A stretch of DNA of 5,469 nt from an uncultured Bacilli bacterium. GTDB lineage: Bacteria > Bacillota_I > Bacilli_A > RF39 > UBA660. A model generated the notes under the pieces. That model searched no databases, was not told the DNA's origin, and saw only the letters and a program-made list of their open reading frames with translations. Location of the stretch: assembly GCA_944331945.1 (NCBI GenBank), contig CALVJC010000050.1:1-5469 (forward strand), read 5' to 3'. Below are positions 1 through 5,405 of this stretch, in pieces. How positions within the stretch are numbered: the stretch's first letter is position 1; each line of letters begins with the position of its first letter. A program made the translations under genes and the position numbers.

Positions 1-319
1 CACAAATATCGATCCTGATAATCCAGCATCTTTATCTACTGATGTTCATAATCTTTTAAGAAATGAGCTTGGTTTTACTGGTATTATTATGACAGATGAC
101 ATTGCAATGGGAGCGGTATCTTCTATGGATAATGCTGCGGTAAAAGCAGTCTTAGCAGGAAATGATTTAATTATTACTACGGATTATGAAGAGAGTATCA
201 ATTCAATCAAAAAAGCCCTTGAAGTTCAAACAATTGATGAGAGTTTAATTGATAAATTGGCCTTTCGGGTGCTTGCTTGGAAGTATTACAATGGATTAAT
301 CTTTGAGAACCAAAAATAG
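1..319 (+). CDS. Glycoside hydrolase family 3, beta-N-acetylhexosaminidase-like (C-terminal part, 5' end off window)
   Basis: The frame is open from base 2 to the TAG at 317-319, giving the last 105 residues of a longer protein. The ATG at 89 is internal and is not the start: coding continues upstream with PASLS and then LLRNELGFTG, both typical of the end of the family 3 barrel. The segment GIIMTDDIAMGA matches the family's nucleophile motif; the first Asp of TDD (codon 95-97) is the expected catalytic nucleophile. About 73 residues follow it, which fits a single-domain NagZ-type enzyme rather than the larger multidomain beta-glucosidases. NagZ-type enzymes remove terminal N-acetylglucosamine from muropeptides or chitin-like sugars in wall recycling. 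The catalytic His loop and any signal peptide lie outside the window, so location and exact substrate cannot be judged. It is transcribed away from the other genes and ends in its own terminator. Confidence 0.87.
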   Translation, partial: TNIDPDNPASLSTDVHNLLRNELGFTGIIMTDDIAMGAVSSMDNAAVKAVLAGNDLIITTDYEESINSIKKALEVQTIDESLIDKLAFRVLAWKYYNGLIFENQK

Positions 320-350
320 GTTAGTATTTTATTTTTAACCTATTTTTTCT
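312..350 (+). terminator. Intrinsic terminator of the family 3 hydrolase gene
   Basis: A perfect 12-bp stem pairs AAAAATAGGTTA (312-323) with TAACCTATTTTT (336-347) around a 12-base loop, followed by further T residues. The stem begins inside the last codons and includes the TAG stop at 317-319. The A-rich 5' arm also gives a U-tract on the opposite strand, so it could work in both directions. Confidence 0.85.
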
Positions 351-559
351 TGTCTAATGGATAATGTTTTTCATTTTTTCTAATTCTTTTCATCTCTTAT
401 TTTCTGGTTTGACTAATTCTATCTGATGTGTTTGTTAAGACTAGTAAGGTATTCCGAAGAATTGATATTAATGTTTTTTTTGACTTTCCAATAACTTAGA
501 AAAAATGTTCAGAAATCATTTACTTAATTTCTCAACAGCCTCATTTGTTTCCTTGAAAA
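349..559. other. Intergenic stretch without a convincing gene
   Basis: This stretch is very T-rich on the + strand. No reading frame here has a Shine-Dalgarno site. Two TTGACT hexamers (409-414 and 480-485, + strand) look like -35 boxes, but neither has a good -10 box 16-18 bases downstream. The minus strand from 605 to 516 carries a 29-codon frame without a ribosome site that continues protein-like past a TGA to 468. It may be a decayed gene fragment and is described under findings. Confidence 0.5.
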
Positions 560-617
560 AATGATTCAAAAAAAGACTGCTAACTAGTTGTTGGCAGTTT
601 TTCATATTTGAATCATT
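560..617. terminator. Nested palindrome, probable bidirectional terminator
   Basis: An outer perfect 11-bp inverted repeat, AATGATTCAAA (560-570) with TTTGAATCATT (607-617), encloses an inner hairpin with arms 572-584 and 590-602 and loop 585-589. Read as + strand RNA the inner stem is fully paired over 13 bp, counting two G-U pairs (575/599 and 581/593). Read as minus strand RNA those two become A-C mismatches, but a run of seven T then follows. The right outer arm overlaps the TAA stop (618-616) of the minus-strand gene. The obvious role is to end that gene's transcript. The wobble pattern says the structure also works, perhaps better, in the + direction. Confidence 0.7.
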
Positions 618-1281
618 ACATTTTTTTGTTGTTATCTTTTTCTGCTGCTAAAGTTTCTGTTAGAGATTTATTGTAGTTATTTTGAATTTCACTATATATG
701 TTTTCTACAATAGCATCTCTTGTTTGATAAGGTCTTAATTCTTCACTGGCTTTTTCCTTATATTCTTCATAGTCTAAAACGATTCTGGTATTTTCAACCG
801 TATTTGTATAAATTAGTTCAGACATATTATTTTGTTTTTTTAGATCTCTTTTTCTTTGGTGAATATATAAATCTACTCCACAAATAGAATCAAATAATTC
901 TCTTGTTTTTCTTCCGTTATCAAAAGCAAGTCTATTTAATGTTGCCATATTTCTTTCAGATTCATTAAAGTAGTCATATAAATGCGTTGCATGTATTCCT
1001 TGCTCCTCAGAAATTAGTTGAGGAAGACGATATTGCATCATTCCACCAAACTTTTCTTTTAGTTTCGTATATTTTTCATCATATAGAAAAGCGTAAGGCT
1101 CTCCTTCAAATTTTCTTCCAAAAAAACCAATGTCAGCTAATTCAAACATCACATCATTCATTTCATAAGCGTTTGGATCACTTGTTGGATTGTCTGAAAT
1201 GTATCTTAAAATACTATCAATTCTATGTTCTAAGTTTTCCATTTCCCTATCTAAATCTTCTCTTGTCTTTGGTTCTAACAT
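616..1281 (-). CDS. Hypothetical soluble, charged 221-residue protein
   Basis: I do not recognise a family. The start at 1281 is well supported: GAGGAG lies 5 bases upstream and a strong promoter sits just beyond it. The protein is highly charged and apparently mostly helical. It has no signal peptide or membrane segment, so it is expected in the cytoplasm. Residues 1-30 are an acidic/basic helix. Residues 40-80 hold an aromatic, Gly-containing block (MFELADIGFFGRKFEGEPYAF). Residues 108-150 hold a basic helical stretch with NGRKTRELFDSICGVDLY and HQRKRDLKKQ, and Cys134 is the only cysteine. The C-terminus is a hydrophilic helix rich in Asn and Lys. Codons look more AT-rich than in the neighbouring operon, which would suit an accessory or acquired gene. 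It has its own promoter and is not part of the operon upstream. DNA binding or a partner role in a mobile element would be guesses. Confidence 0.8.
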   Translation of the reverse strand: MLEPKTREDLDREMENLEHRIDSILRYISDNPTSDPNAYEMNDVMFELADIGFFGRKFEGEPYAFLYDEKYTKLKEKFGGMMQYRLPQLISEEQGIHATHLYDYFNESERNMATLNRLAFDNGRKTRELFDSICGVDLYIHQRKRDLKKQNNMSELIYTNTVENTRIVLDYEEYKEKASEELRPYQTRDAIVENIYSEIQNNYNKSLTETLAAEKDNNKKM

Positions 1282-1286
1282 ATTAT

Positions 1287-1335
1287 CTCCTCTTTCATTG
1301 CGTTATATTATAATACAAAGTTCCTTTTTTGACAA
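1287..1335 (-). promoter_or_regulatory. SigA-type promoter and Shine-Dalgarno of the 221-residue protein gene
   Basis: On the minus strand TTGTCA (1335-1330, 5 of 6 to consensus) is followed after exactly 17 bases by a perfect TATAAT (1312-1307). Initiation would fall near 1300, giving a leader of about 20 bases that contains GAGGAG at 1292-1287. This is the best promoter in the window and indicates constitutive, independent expression. The -35 box lies directly after the terminator of the upstream operon. Confidence 0.85.
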
Positions 1336-1336
1336 T

Positions 1337-1365
1337 AGAAAAGACTTAAGTCAATCCTTAAGCCT
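1337..1365 (-). terminator. Terminator of the fucO-FIST-ALDH operon
   Basis: Read on the minus strand, AGGCTTAAG (1365-1357) pairs with CTTAAGTCT (1350-1342) around a 6-base loop, with one G-U pair, followed by TTTCT. In the opposite sense that G-U pair becomes an A-C mismatch, so the hairpin is tuned to the operon's direction. Its first arm overlaps the TAG stop of the aldehyde dehydrogenase. Confidence 0.8.
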
Positions 1366-2800
1366 AGTCTAAGATATTCTTCAAAACAATGGTCTTTGTT
1401 CTACTCATTTCTTTTAGAGTGGTTGAAATTCCTTCATTTCCAATACCGGAATGTTTCCAACCTCCAAATGGCATTTCGGCAGCGCGGAAGAAGCTTGCAC
1501 CATTGATAACGGCACCTCCAACTTCTAATTCCATCGAAGCTTTAAATGCTGTTTTCATATCGCTAGTCATGATGTTGCCACAAAGTCCATAACTACTTTG
1601 GTTAGCAATTTCGATGGCTTCTTCTAGGGTATCAAAGGTACAAATTGGAATAACTGGTCCAAAGATTTCCATGTCTTTCATAACATCCATCTCTTTTGTT
1701 ACGTTATCAAGAATGGTTGGTTCAAAGAAAGCACCATTTCTTCTACCGCCATAAACAAGTTTTGCTCCCTGTTCAATGGTTGTTTTAACTTGTTCTTCTA
1801 CTTTTAGAGCTGCTTTTTCGTTGATTAAGCAACCAATATCAGCATCTTCTCTTTGAGGCATCGCTACTTTTAAGCTATTCACGGTTTCAATAGCCCGACG
1901 TAAAAATTCGTCTTTGATTCCTTTTTGTACTAAGAAACGTTTGCTTGCACAACAAACTTGACCGGTATTATAAAGACGTCCCCAGACAAGTTCTTTCATA
2001 ACAAGATCCAAATCAGCATCATTCATGACAATAAAGGCATCGTTTCCACCTAATTCTAACATTACATGCATGATATTTTTGGCAGCGTTACCCATAACTT
2101 CAGCACCAACTGCGGTACTACCCGTTACACTAATTAAAGCGACATCTTTGCTTTTTGCTAGTGCTTCTCCAGCTGTTGGACCATCTCCTGAGATACAGTT
2201 AATGACTCCAGCAGGAACTCCTGCTTCCATCATATAATCACAATATCTATGGAGCGTTAAAGGATTATAAGTCGATGGTTTTACAATGACACTATTCCCC
2301 ATAATTAAAGCACTTGGTACCTTTTGACCAAAAAGATCACAAGGGAAGTTAAAAGGAATAATACAAGCGACTACGCCAAGCGGTTGTTGGACCGTCATTT
2401 GAATGGTGTGCTCTTGCCCTGCTTCACTTCCAGCGGGAATCACGTTACCATATTCGTGTTTGGCTTTTTCTACATAGCCGGCAACAAAGGTTCTTGTATT
2501 ACCAATTTCTGCACGAGCTTCTTTGATTGGTTTCCCTGTTTCTTTTGATAAAAGTTGAGCCAATTCTTCCGCATGTGATTCAATGATATCAACAAAGCGA
2601 TATAGAATTTTTCCTCTTTCGTGTAATGGCATTTTTGCCCAAGCGGGTTGGGCTTTTTTTGCTTCTGCTATACATACTGCTACATCGTCTTCCGTGGTGT
2701 TTGGAACAGTATCAAGAAATTCTCCGGTAGCCGGATTGGTAATTTCAATGACTGCTCCATTGCTAGCACCAACATGTTTTCCGCCAACTAAATTTTGCAT
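1364..2800 (-). CDS. NAD(P)-dependent aldehyde dehydrogenase (lactaldehyde / succinate-semialdehyde dehydrogenase-like)
   Basis: This is a full-length, 478-residue non-acylating aldehyde dehydrogenase that oxidises an aldehyde to its acid with NAD(P)+. The catalytic set is complete: Asn151 in PFNFP, Lys174 in VKPS, the general base Glu249 in LELGGND, the nucleophile Cys283 in GQVCCASKR, and Glu378 in EIFGPV. The N-terminal TNPATGE segment and the C-terminal PFGGWKHSGIG segment are also typical. Thr177, where NAD-specific enzymes usually carry Glu, suggests that NADP+ can be used. No signal or membrane segment is seen, so it should be cytosolic. It is the last gene of the operon, 12 bases after the FIST gene, with AAAGGAGG just before the start. 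Beside a fucO-type reductase, L-lactaldehyde is a reasonable substrate, giving lactate. Succinate semialdehyde or other short aldehydes are equally possible from sequence alone. Enzyme class is nearly certain; substrate is not. Confidence 0.95.
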   Translation of the reverse strand: MQNLVGGKHVGASNGAVIEITNPATGEFLDTVPNTTEDDVAVCIAEAKKAQPAWAKMPLHERGKILYRFVDIIESHAEELAQLLSKETGKPIKEARAEIGNTRTFVAGYVEKAKHEYGNVIPAGSEAGQEHTIQMTVQQPLGVVACIIPFNFPCDLFGQKVPSALIMGNSVIVKPSTYNPLTLHRYCDYMMEAGVPAGVINCISGDGPTAGEALAKSKDVALISVTGSTAVGAEVMGNAAKNIMHVMLELGGNDAFIVMNDADLDLVMKELVWGRLYNTGQVCCASKRFLVQKGIKDEFLRRAIETVNSLKVAMPQREDADIGCLINEKAALKVEEQVKTTIEQGAKLVYGGRRNGAFFEPTILDNVTKEMDVMKDMEIFGPVIPICTFDTLEEAIEIANQSSYGLCGNIMTSDMKTAFKASMELEVGGAVINGASFFRAAEMPFGGWKHSGIGNEGISTTLKEMSRTKTIVLKNILD

Positions 2801-2805
2801 TGTAT

Positions 2806-2815
2806 CCTCCTTTTA
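2806..2815 (-). promoter_or_regulatory. Shine-Dalgarno of the aldehyde dehydrogenase overlapping the FIST stop codon
   Basis: AAAGGAGG (2813-2806) shares its first base with the TAA stop (2815-2813) of the FIST gene and lies 5 bases before the ATG at 2800. There is no room for a promoter or terminator between the genes, so the two are co-transcribed and translation is probably coupled by ribosomes finishing the FIST gene. Confidence 0.85.
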
Positions 2816-4000
2816 TTCTTCCCCAAATGCGGTAAAGGATAACATAAGTCCTCCGCAGATGTTTGCTGAATGTTCTTCGTAACCATATTCTCCAAAGGTA
2901 AAGATGGTTAAGAAAGGTGCTCCTTTTGAAGCTTTCGAAAGATTTGCATAAACTTCATCAAGACGATCGCCAATGCCAAGGGCTCTTCCGCCACAGTGAA
3001 CTAAGAAATAACCAGCTACTTTATGATCCATCCGGCGATTTACTTCATCAAGGGTAGTTTTCGTTGATTGAATTAATTCATCAACTGTTGCTTCCAACTG
3101 AATAATTGCTGTTTTTTCTACTAATTTATTTCCAAGATTCATCGTATCATCATTTGGAGTTTTTGTTCCATGATCATCTCCAAACATCGGATGTCTTACA
3201 ACCGTTAAGCTTCCTAGTGGGTCTTTTACTCCAAGTGGTTTGGTAATAGAAGCTGCTAGTAAGTCGTTTCCTTTTAATTCATCGACTTTTTTACCTGTCC
3301 AGTCCGCATATTTCTTTAAAGCGGCTACTCCATCAATGCTAACAAGAGTCCGATCATTTTTTACTTCGGTAATAATTCCTACGTTATCAGTTTCATGATA
3401 AGCTCCCGTGTAAACGGTTTCAATTTCATTATCGGTATAGAAGAAAGCAACAGCGACTCCATCACTAAATACTTTGTCGTTGCAGAAGACACTCCATTTT
3501 CCTTCTACAGTATCATCTGCAGCACTTCCACCAAAGAAAGGAACTGGTCCGATGACATCTTGAATTCCAAGAAGGTAATCTTCTTCTTCTTTTGGACTTG
3601 CTACCATATAGAAGTAATCTGGAGAATAATTTTCTCCGGCATTTTCTACGGCAGCTCGAGCAACTTTTCGACCAATTTCACGAGCATTTTTTCCAGCTTC
3701 ATGGCAGGCAACCCCAATTTTCATACTCTTATCATCAAAGGCCATCATACCAGAAAAACCATTTTCACTTGAGATGATTCCATCGTTGGTAATGATTCTT
3801 CCACTTGAAGTACAACCAATGATAGGAGCATTTTTCATGACACTACGAACTCCTTTGATGACTTCTTTTGGATCGTTTAATACAGATGTGTAAAGCATAC
3901 CTAATTTTGGTTTCATGGCTTTACAAGCTTGTTTTGCTGTTTCGGCACCAGATGCGAAACTGTTTTCTTGGGTACTATACCCTACTTGTGTTTTTAACAT
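2813..4000 (-). CDS. Stand-alone FIST-domain protein (FIST_N + FIST_C)
   Basis: The 395-residue protein is built only of the two FIST halves. FIST_N covers roughly residues 30-200, with PIIGCTSSGRI (59-69), FFGGSAADD (155-163) and SDGVAVAFF (179-187). FIST_C covers roughly 220-392, with AGYFLVHCGGRALG (329-342), FTFGEYG (367-373) and HSANICGGLMLS (377-388). FIST domains were described as sensory modules predicted to bind small ligands such as amino acids, usually joined to kinases, cyclases or chemotaxis receptors. Here there is no output domain, no membrane segment and no signal peptide, so a cytosolic ligand-binding role is likely and signalling would need a partner. It lies between a fucO-type reductase and an aldehyde dehydrogenase and is co-transcribed with both, suggesting a link to aldehyde or diol metabolism. 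AGAGG sits 7 bases before the start. Family assignment is firm from motifs; the function is unknown. Confidence 0.9.
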   Translation of the reverse strand: MLKTQVGYSTQENSFASGAETAKQACKAMKPKLGMLYTSVLNDPKEVIKGVRSVMKNAPIIGCTSSGRIITNDGIISSENGFSGMMAFDDKSMKIGVACHEAGKNAREIGRKVARAAVENAGENYSPDYFYMVASPKEEEDYLLGIQDVIGPVPFFGGSAADDTVEGKWSVFCNDKVFSDGVAVAFFYTDNEIETVYTGAYHETDNVGIITEVKNDRTLVSIDGVAALKKYADWTGKKVDELKGNDLLAASITKPLGVKDPLGSLTVVRHPMFGDDHGTKTPNDDTMNLGNKLVEKTAIIQLEATVDELIQSTKTTLDEVNRRMDHKVAGYFLVHCGGRALGIGDRLDEVYANLSKASKGAPFLTIFTFGEYGYEEHSANICGGLMLSFTAFGEE

Positions 4001-4031
4001 TTTTCTACCTCTTTTCTTCTTTTTTTCTTTT
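4001..4031 (-). promoter_or_regulatory. Polypurine linker with Shine-Dalgarno between fucO and the FIST gene
   Basis: The 29-base gap and the adjoining part of the fucO stop codon are almost purely A and G in the mRNA, with a single U inside GGUAG. AGAGG (4012-4008) is the ribosome site of the FIST gene and is weaker than those of its two neighbours. No hairpin or promoter is seen, so the operon continues through. The unstructured A-rich stretch may keep the start site open. Confidence 0.65.
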
Positions 4032-5184
4032 ATTCATACGCTTCTAAATATAAAGCGAGTATGTCTTCTTCGGCTACTTCTCTTGGATTTCCACCAGTAC
4101 AAACATCGTTGATTGCTTGATGCGCTAGGGTCTTTAAGGAATCTTTCGGGATTCCGATTTCCTTTAAGGTTTGAGGAATTCCTACGGCAATGGCAAGATT
4201 ACGCACTGCCTCGACCACTTTATCAATGGCTTGTTCATCACTCAAGTTATCCATATTAAGGCCAAACTCCCGTCCCATATCACGATAGCGATCTGGGCAT
4301 ACTACTCCATTCCATTTTAAGACATGGGGTAATAAAAGAGCATTCGCCAAACCATGAGGTGTATCGAAATAAGCTCCAAGCGAATGAGCCATAGAATGAA
4401 CAATTCCAAGACCTACATTCGAAAAGCCCATTCCAGCGATATATTGACCATAGCCTACTTGTTCAATGGCATCTTTGTCTTTTTCATTGACAGCCTTTTC
4501 CAAGTTATGATAGATCAAGTTCATCGCTTGTTTATGAAACATATCGGTCATTAACCAATGAGCTTTCGTGATATATCCTTCCATAGCATGCGTTAAGGCA
4601 TCCATTCCCGTAGCGGCTGCTAAACTTTTAGGCATACCAGCCATAAGTTCTGGGTCGATATATGCAACGATAGGAATATCATGCGGATCGACACAAACCA
4701 TTTTTTTCGTTCTCTTATCATCCGTGATGACATAATTGATGGTTACTTCCGCAGCCGTTCCAGCAGTAGTTGGTAAAGCCATCAAAGGAAAACCTTTGTT
4801 TTTGGTAGAAGCCGTACCATCAAGACTTACCACATCAGAAAACTCTTCATTGGTCATAATGATGCTGATGGCTTTCGCGGTATCAATGACACTTCCTCCA
4901 CCTACCGCTACCATTAAGTCGGCTCCACTTTCTTTTAATTTTGAAAGTCCTTCTAGAACATTTTCAACATTTGGATTCGGTTTAATGTCCATATAAACAT
5001 CATACGGAATTCCAGCTTGTTCTAGCGTTGTTAATACTTTTGTAGCAACTTCTGATTCCATTAGAGAATGATCTGTTACAACAAAAACTTTTTTATATCC
5101 TTCTGTTTTGATTTCTTCAGCAAGTTTTTCTCTTGCACCATAACCAAAATAAGAAGTTCCGTTTAAAATAATTCTATTTACCAT
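4030..5184 (-). CDS. fucO: Lactaldehyde reductase (1,2-propanediol oxidoreductase), iron-dependent alcohol dehydrogenase
   Basis: This is a complete 384-residue group III (iron-containing) alcohol dehydrogenase, close in length and, from memory, in sequence to E. coli FucO. Shared stretches include TTAGTAAEVTINYVITD, VCVDPHDIP, ATGxDALTHAxEGYIT, YIAGMGFSNVGLG and DDVCTGGNPRE-like near the end. FucO reduces L-lactaldehyde to L-1,2-propanediol with NADH in anaerobic fucose or rhamnose use, and can run in reverse. The metal ligands are all present: Asp195, His199, His263 and His277. The dinucleotide-binding GGGSVIDTAKA is at 95-105. Asp38 in VVTD matches the Asp that makes FucO prefer NAD(H) over NADP(H). 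The start at 5184 has AGGAGGGA 4 bases upstream. It is the first gene of the operon, directly behind the promoter. A broader diol or short-chain alcohol role is possible, since no fucose or rhamnose genes are in view. Confidence 0.93.
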   Translation of the reverse strand: MVNRIILNGTSYFGYGAREKLAEEIKTEGYKKVFVVTDHSLMESEVATKVLTTLEQAGIPYDVYMDIKPNPNVENVLEGLSKLKESGADLMVAVGGGSVIDTAKAISIIMTNEEFSDVVSLDGTASTKNKGFPLMALPTTAGTAAEVTINYVITDDKRTKKMVCVDPHDIPIVAYIDPELMAGMPKSLAAATGMDALTHAMEGYITKAHWLMTDMFHKQAMNLIYHNLEKAVNEKDKDAIEQVGYGQYIAGMGFSNVGLGIVHSMAHSLGAYFDTPHGLANALLLPHVLKWNGVVCPDRYRDMGREFGLNMDNLSDEQAIDKVVEAVRNLAIAVGIPQTLKEIGIPKDSLKTLAHQAINDVCTGGNPREVAEEDILALYLEAYE

Positions 5185-5188
5185 ATTG

Positions 5189-5231
5189 TCCCTCCTATTA
5201 TGATTATAGCATGTTTTTTTCTTTTGTTCGA
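5189..5231 (-). promoter_or_regulatory. Extended -10 promoter and Shine-Dalgarno of the operon
   Basis: On the minus strand TGCTATAAT combines a perfect -10 (5208-5203) with the TG of an extended -10. The best -35 at 17 bases is TCGAAC (5231-5226), only 3 of 6, inside A-rich DNA that could act as an UP-like element. Initiation about 7 bases after the -10 would fall at 5196, right at the AGGAGGGA site (5196-5189), giving a leader of only about 12 bases. A second, weaker -10 candidate, TAAAAT (5249-5244), would give a leader of about 50 bases. Confidence 0.7.
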
Positions 5232-5257
5232 CTTTTTTCCATCATTTTACACAAAAT

Positions 5258-5304
5258 AAAAGAATGAAAGCGCTTACCTTCTATCTATTCTTTCATTCTT
5301 TTTT
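5258..5304. terminator. Perfect 13-bp hairpin upstream of fucO, terminator-like in both directions
   Basis: AAAAGAATGAAAG (5258-5270) pairs perfectly with CTTTCATTCTTTT (5290-5302) around a 19-base loop. The + strand continues into more T, and the minus strand reads TTTTATTTTG. No + strand gene precedes it in the window, so it most likely insulates the fucO promoter from minus-strand transcription entering from the right, or acts as an attenuator for such transcription. Half of the cre-like box lies in its left arm and half in the loop. Confidence 0.65.
5265..5278. promoter_or_regulatory. Candidate catabolite-responsive element (cre, CcpA site)
   Basis: TGAAAGCGCTTACC fits the Bacillota cre consensus TGWAANCGNTNWCA at 13 of 14 positions; only the last base differs. 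The reverse strand scores equally because AAGCGCTT is a palindrome. Its centre lies about 75 bases upstream of the predicted start from the extended -10 promoter, a distance seen for CcpA-activated genes. It would overlap the -35 region of the weaker upstream -10 at 5249-5244, which would mean repression. Direction of control is open. Confidence 0.6.
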
Positions 5305-5372
5305 ACCATTATTCTCTGTTATTTAAATTTTCTAGTCTAAAACACTTACAACCGGACAGTTTTTGAAACGAT

Positions 5373-5405
5373 ATAAAAATGACCTAGAGAGTATCTAAGT
5401 CATTT
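5373..5405 (-). terminator. Terminator of a minus-strand transcript from beyond the right edge
   Basis: Minus-strand RNA forms a 12-bp stem from arms 5405-5394 and 5388-5377, with AAATGAC and GTCATTT at the base, a 5-base loop and one G-U pair (5398/5384), followed by TTATAT. In the + direction the same position is a C-A mismatch, so the hairpin favours the minus strand. Confidence 0.65.

Noticed and set aside
987..1313. 108-codon + strand frame opposite the 221-residue protein
   Set aside because: It is antisense to a gene with a good promoter and ribosome site, and the hydrophobic, Leu/Phe/His-rich translation is typical of a shadow frame.
2583..2882. 99-codon + strand frame spanning the ALDH/FIST junction
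   Set aside because: It lies opposite two solid enzyme or domain genes, has no ribosome site, and its Ser/Pro-rich product has no family features.
3395..3772. 125-codon + strand frame inside the FIST gene
   Set aside because: It is fully antisense to conserved FIST motifs and is Phe/Ile/Ser-rich without domain signs.
1364..5184. Part of a bacterial microcompartment for 1,2-propanediol or fucose/rhamnose use
   Set aside because: The aldehyde dehydrogenase has the Asn/Glu/Cys set of the non-acylating type, not the CoA-acylating PduP type. No shell protein genes are seen and no encapsulation peptide is evident.
1364..5184. Split bifunctional AdhE (alcohol/aldehyde dehydrogenase)
   Set aside because: The gene order, the intervening FIST gene, the FucO-type sequence and the non-acylating dehydrogenase do not fit an AdhE origin.
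1364..5340. Shared 9-mer CTAGTCTAA at 1364-1372 and 5332-5340 as a flanking repeat of the operon
   Set aside because: It is only 9 bases long in AT-rich DNA, one copy is partly the ALDH stop and coding sequence, and no extension or transposase is seen.
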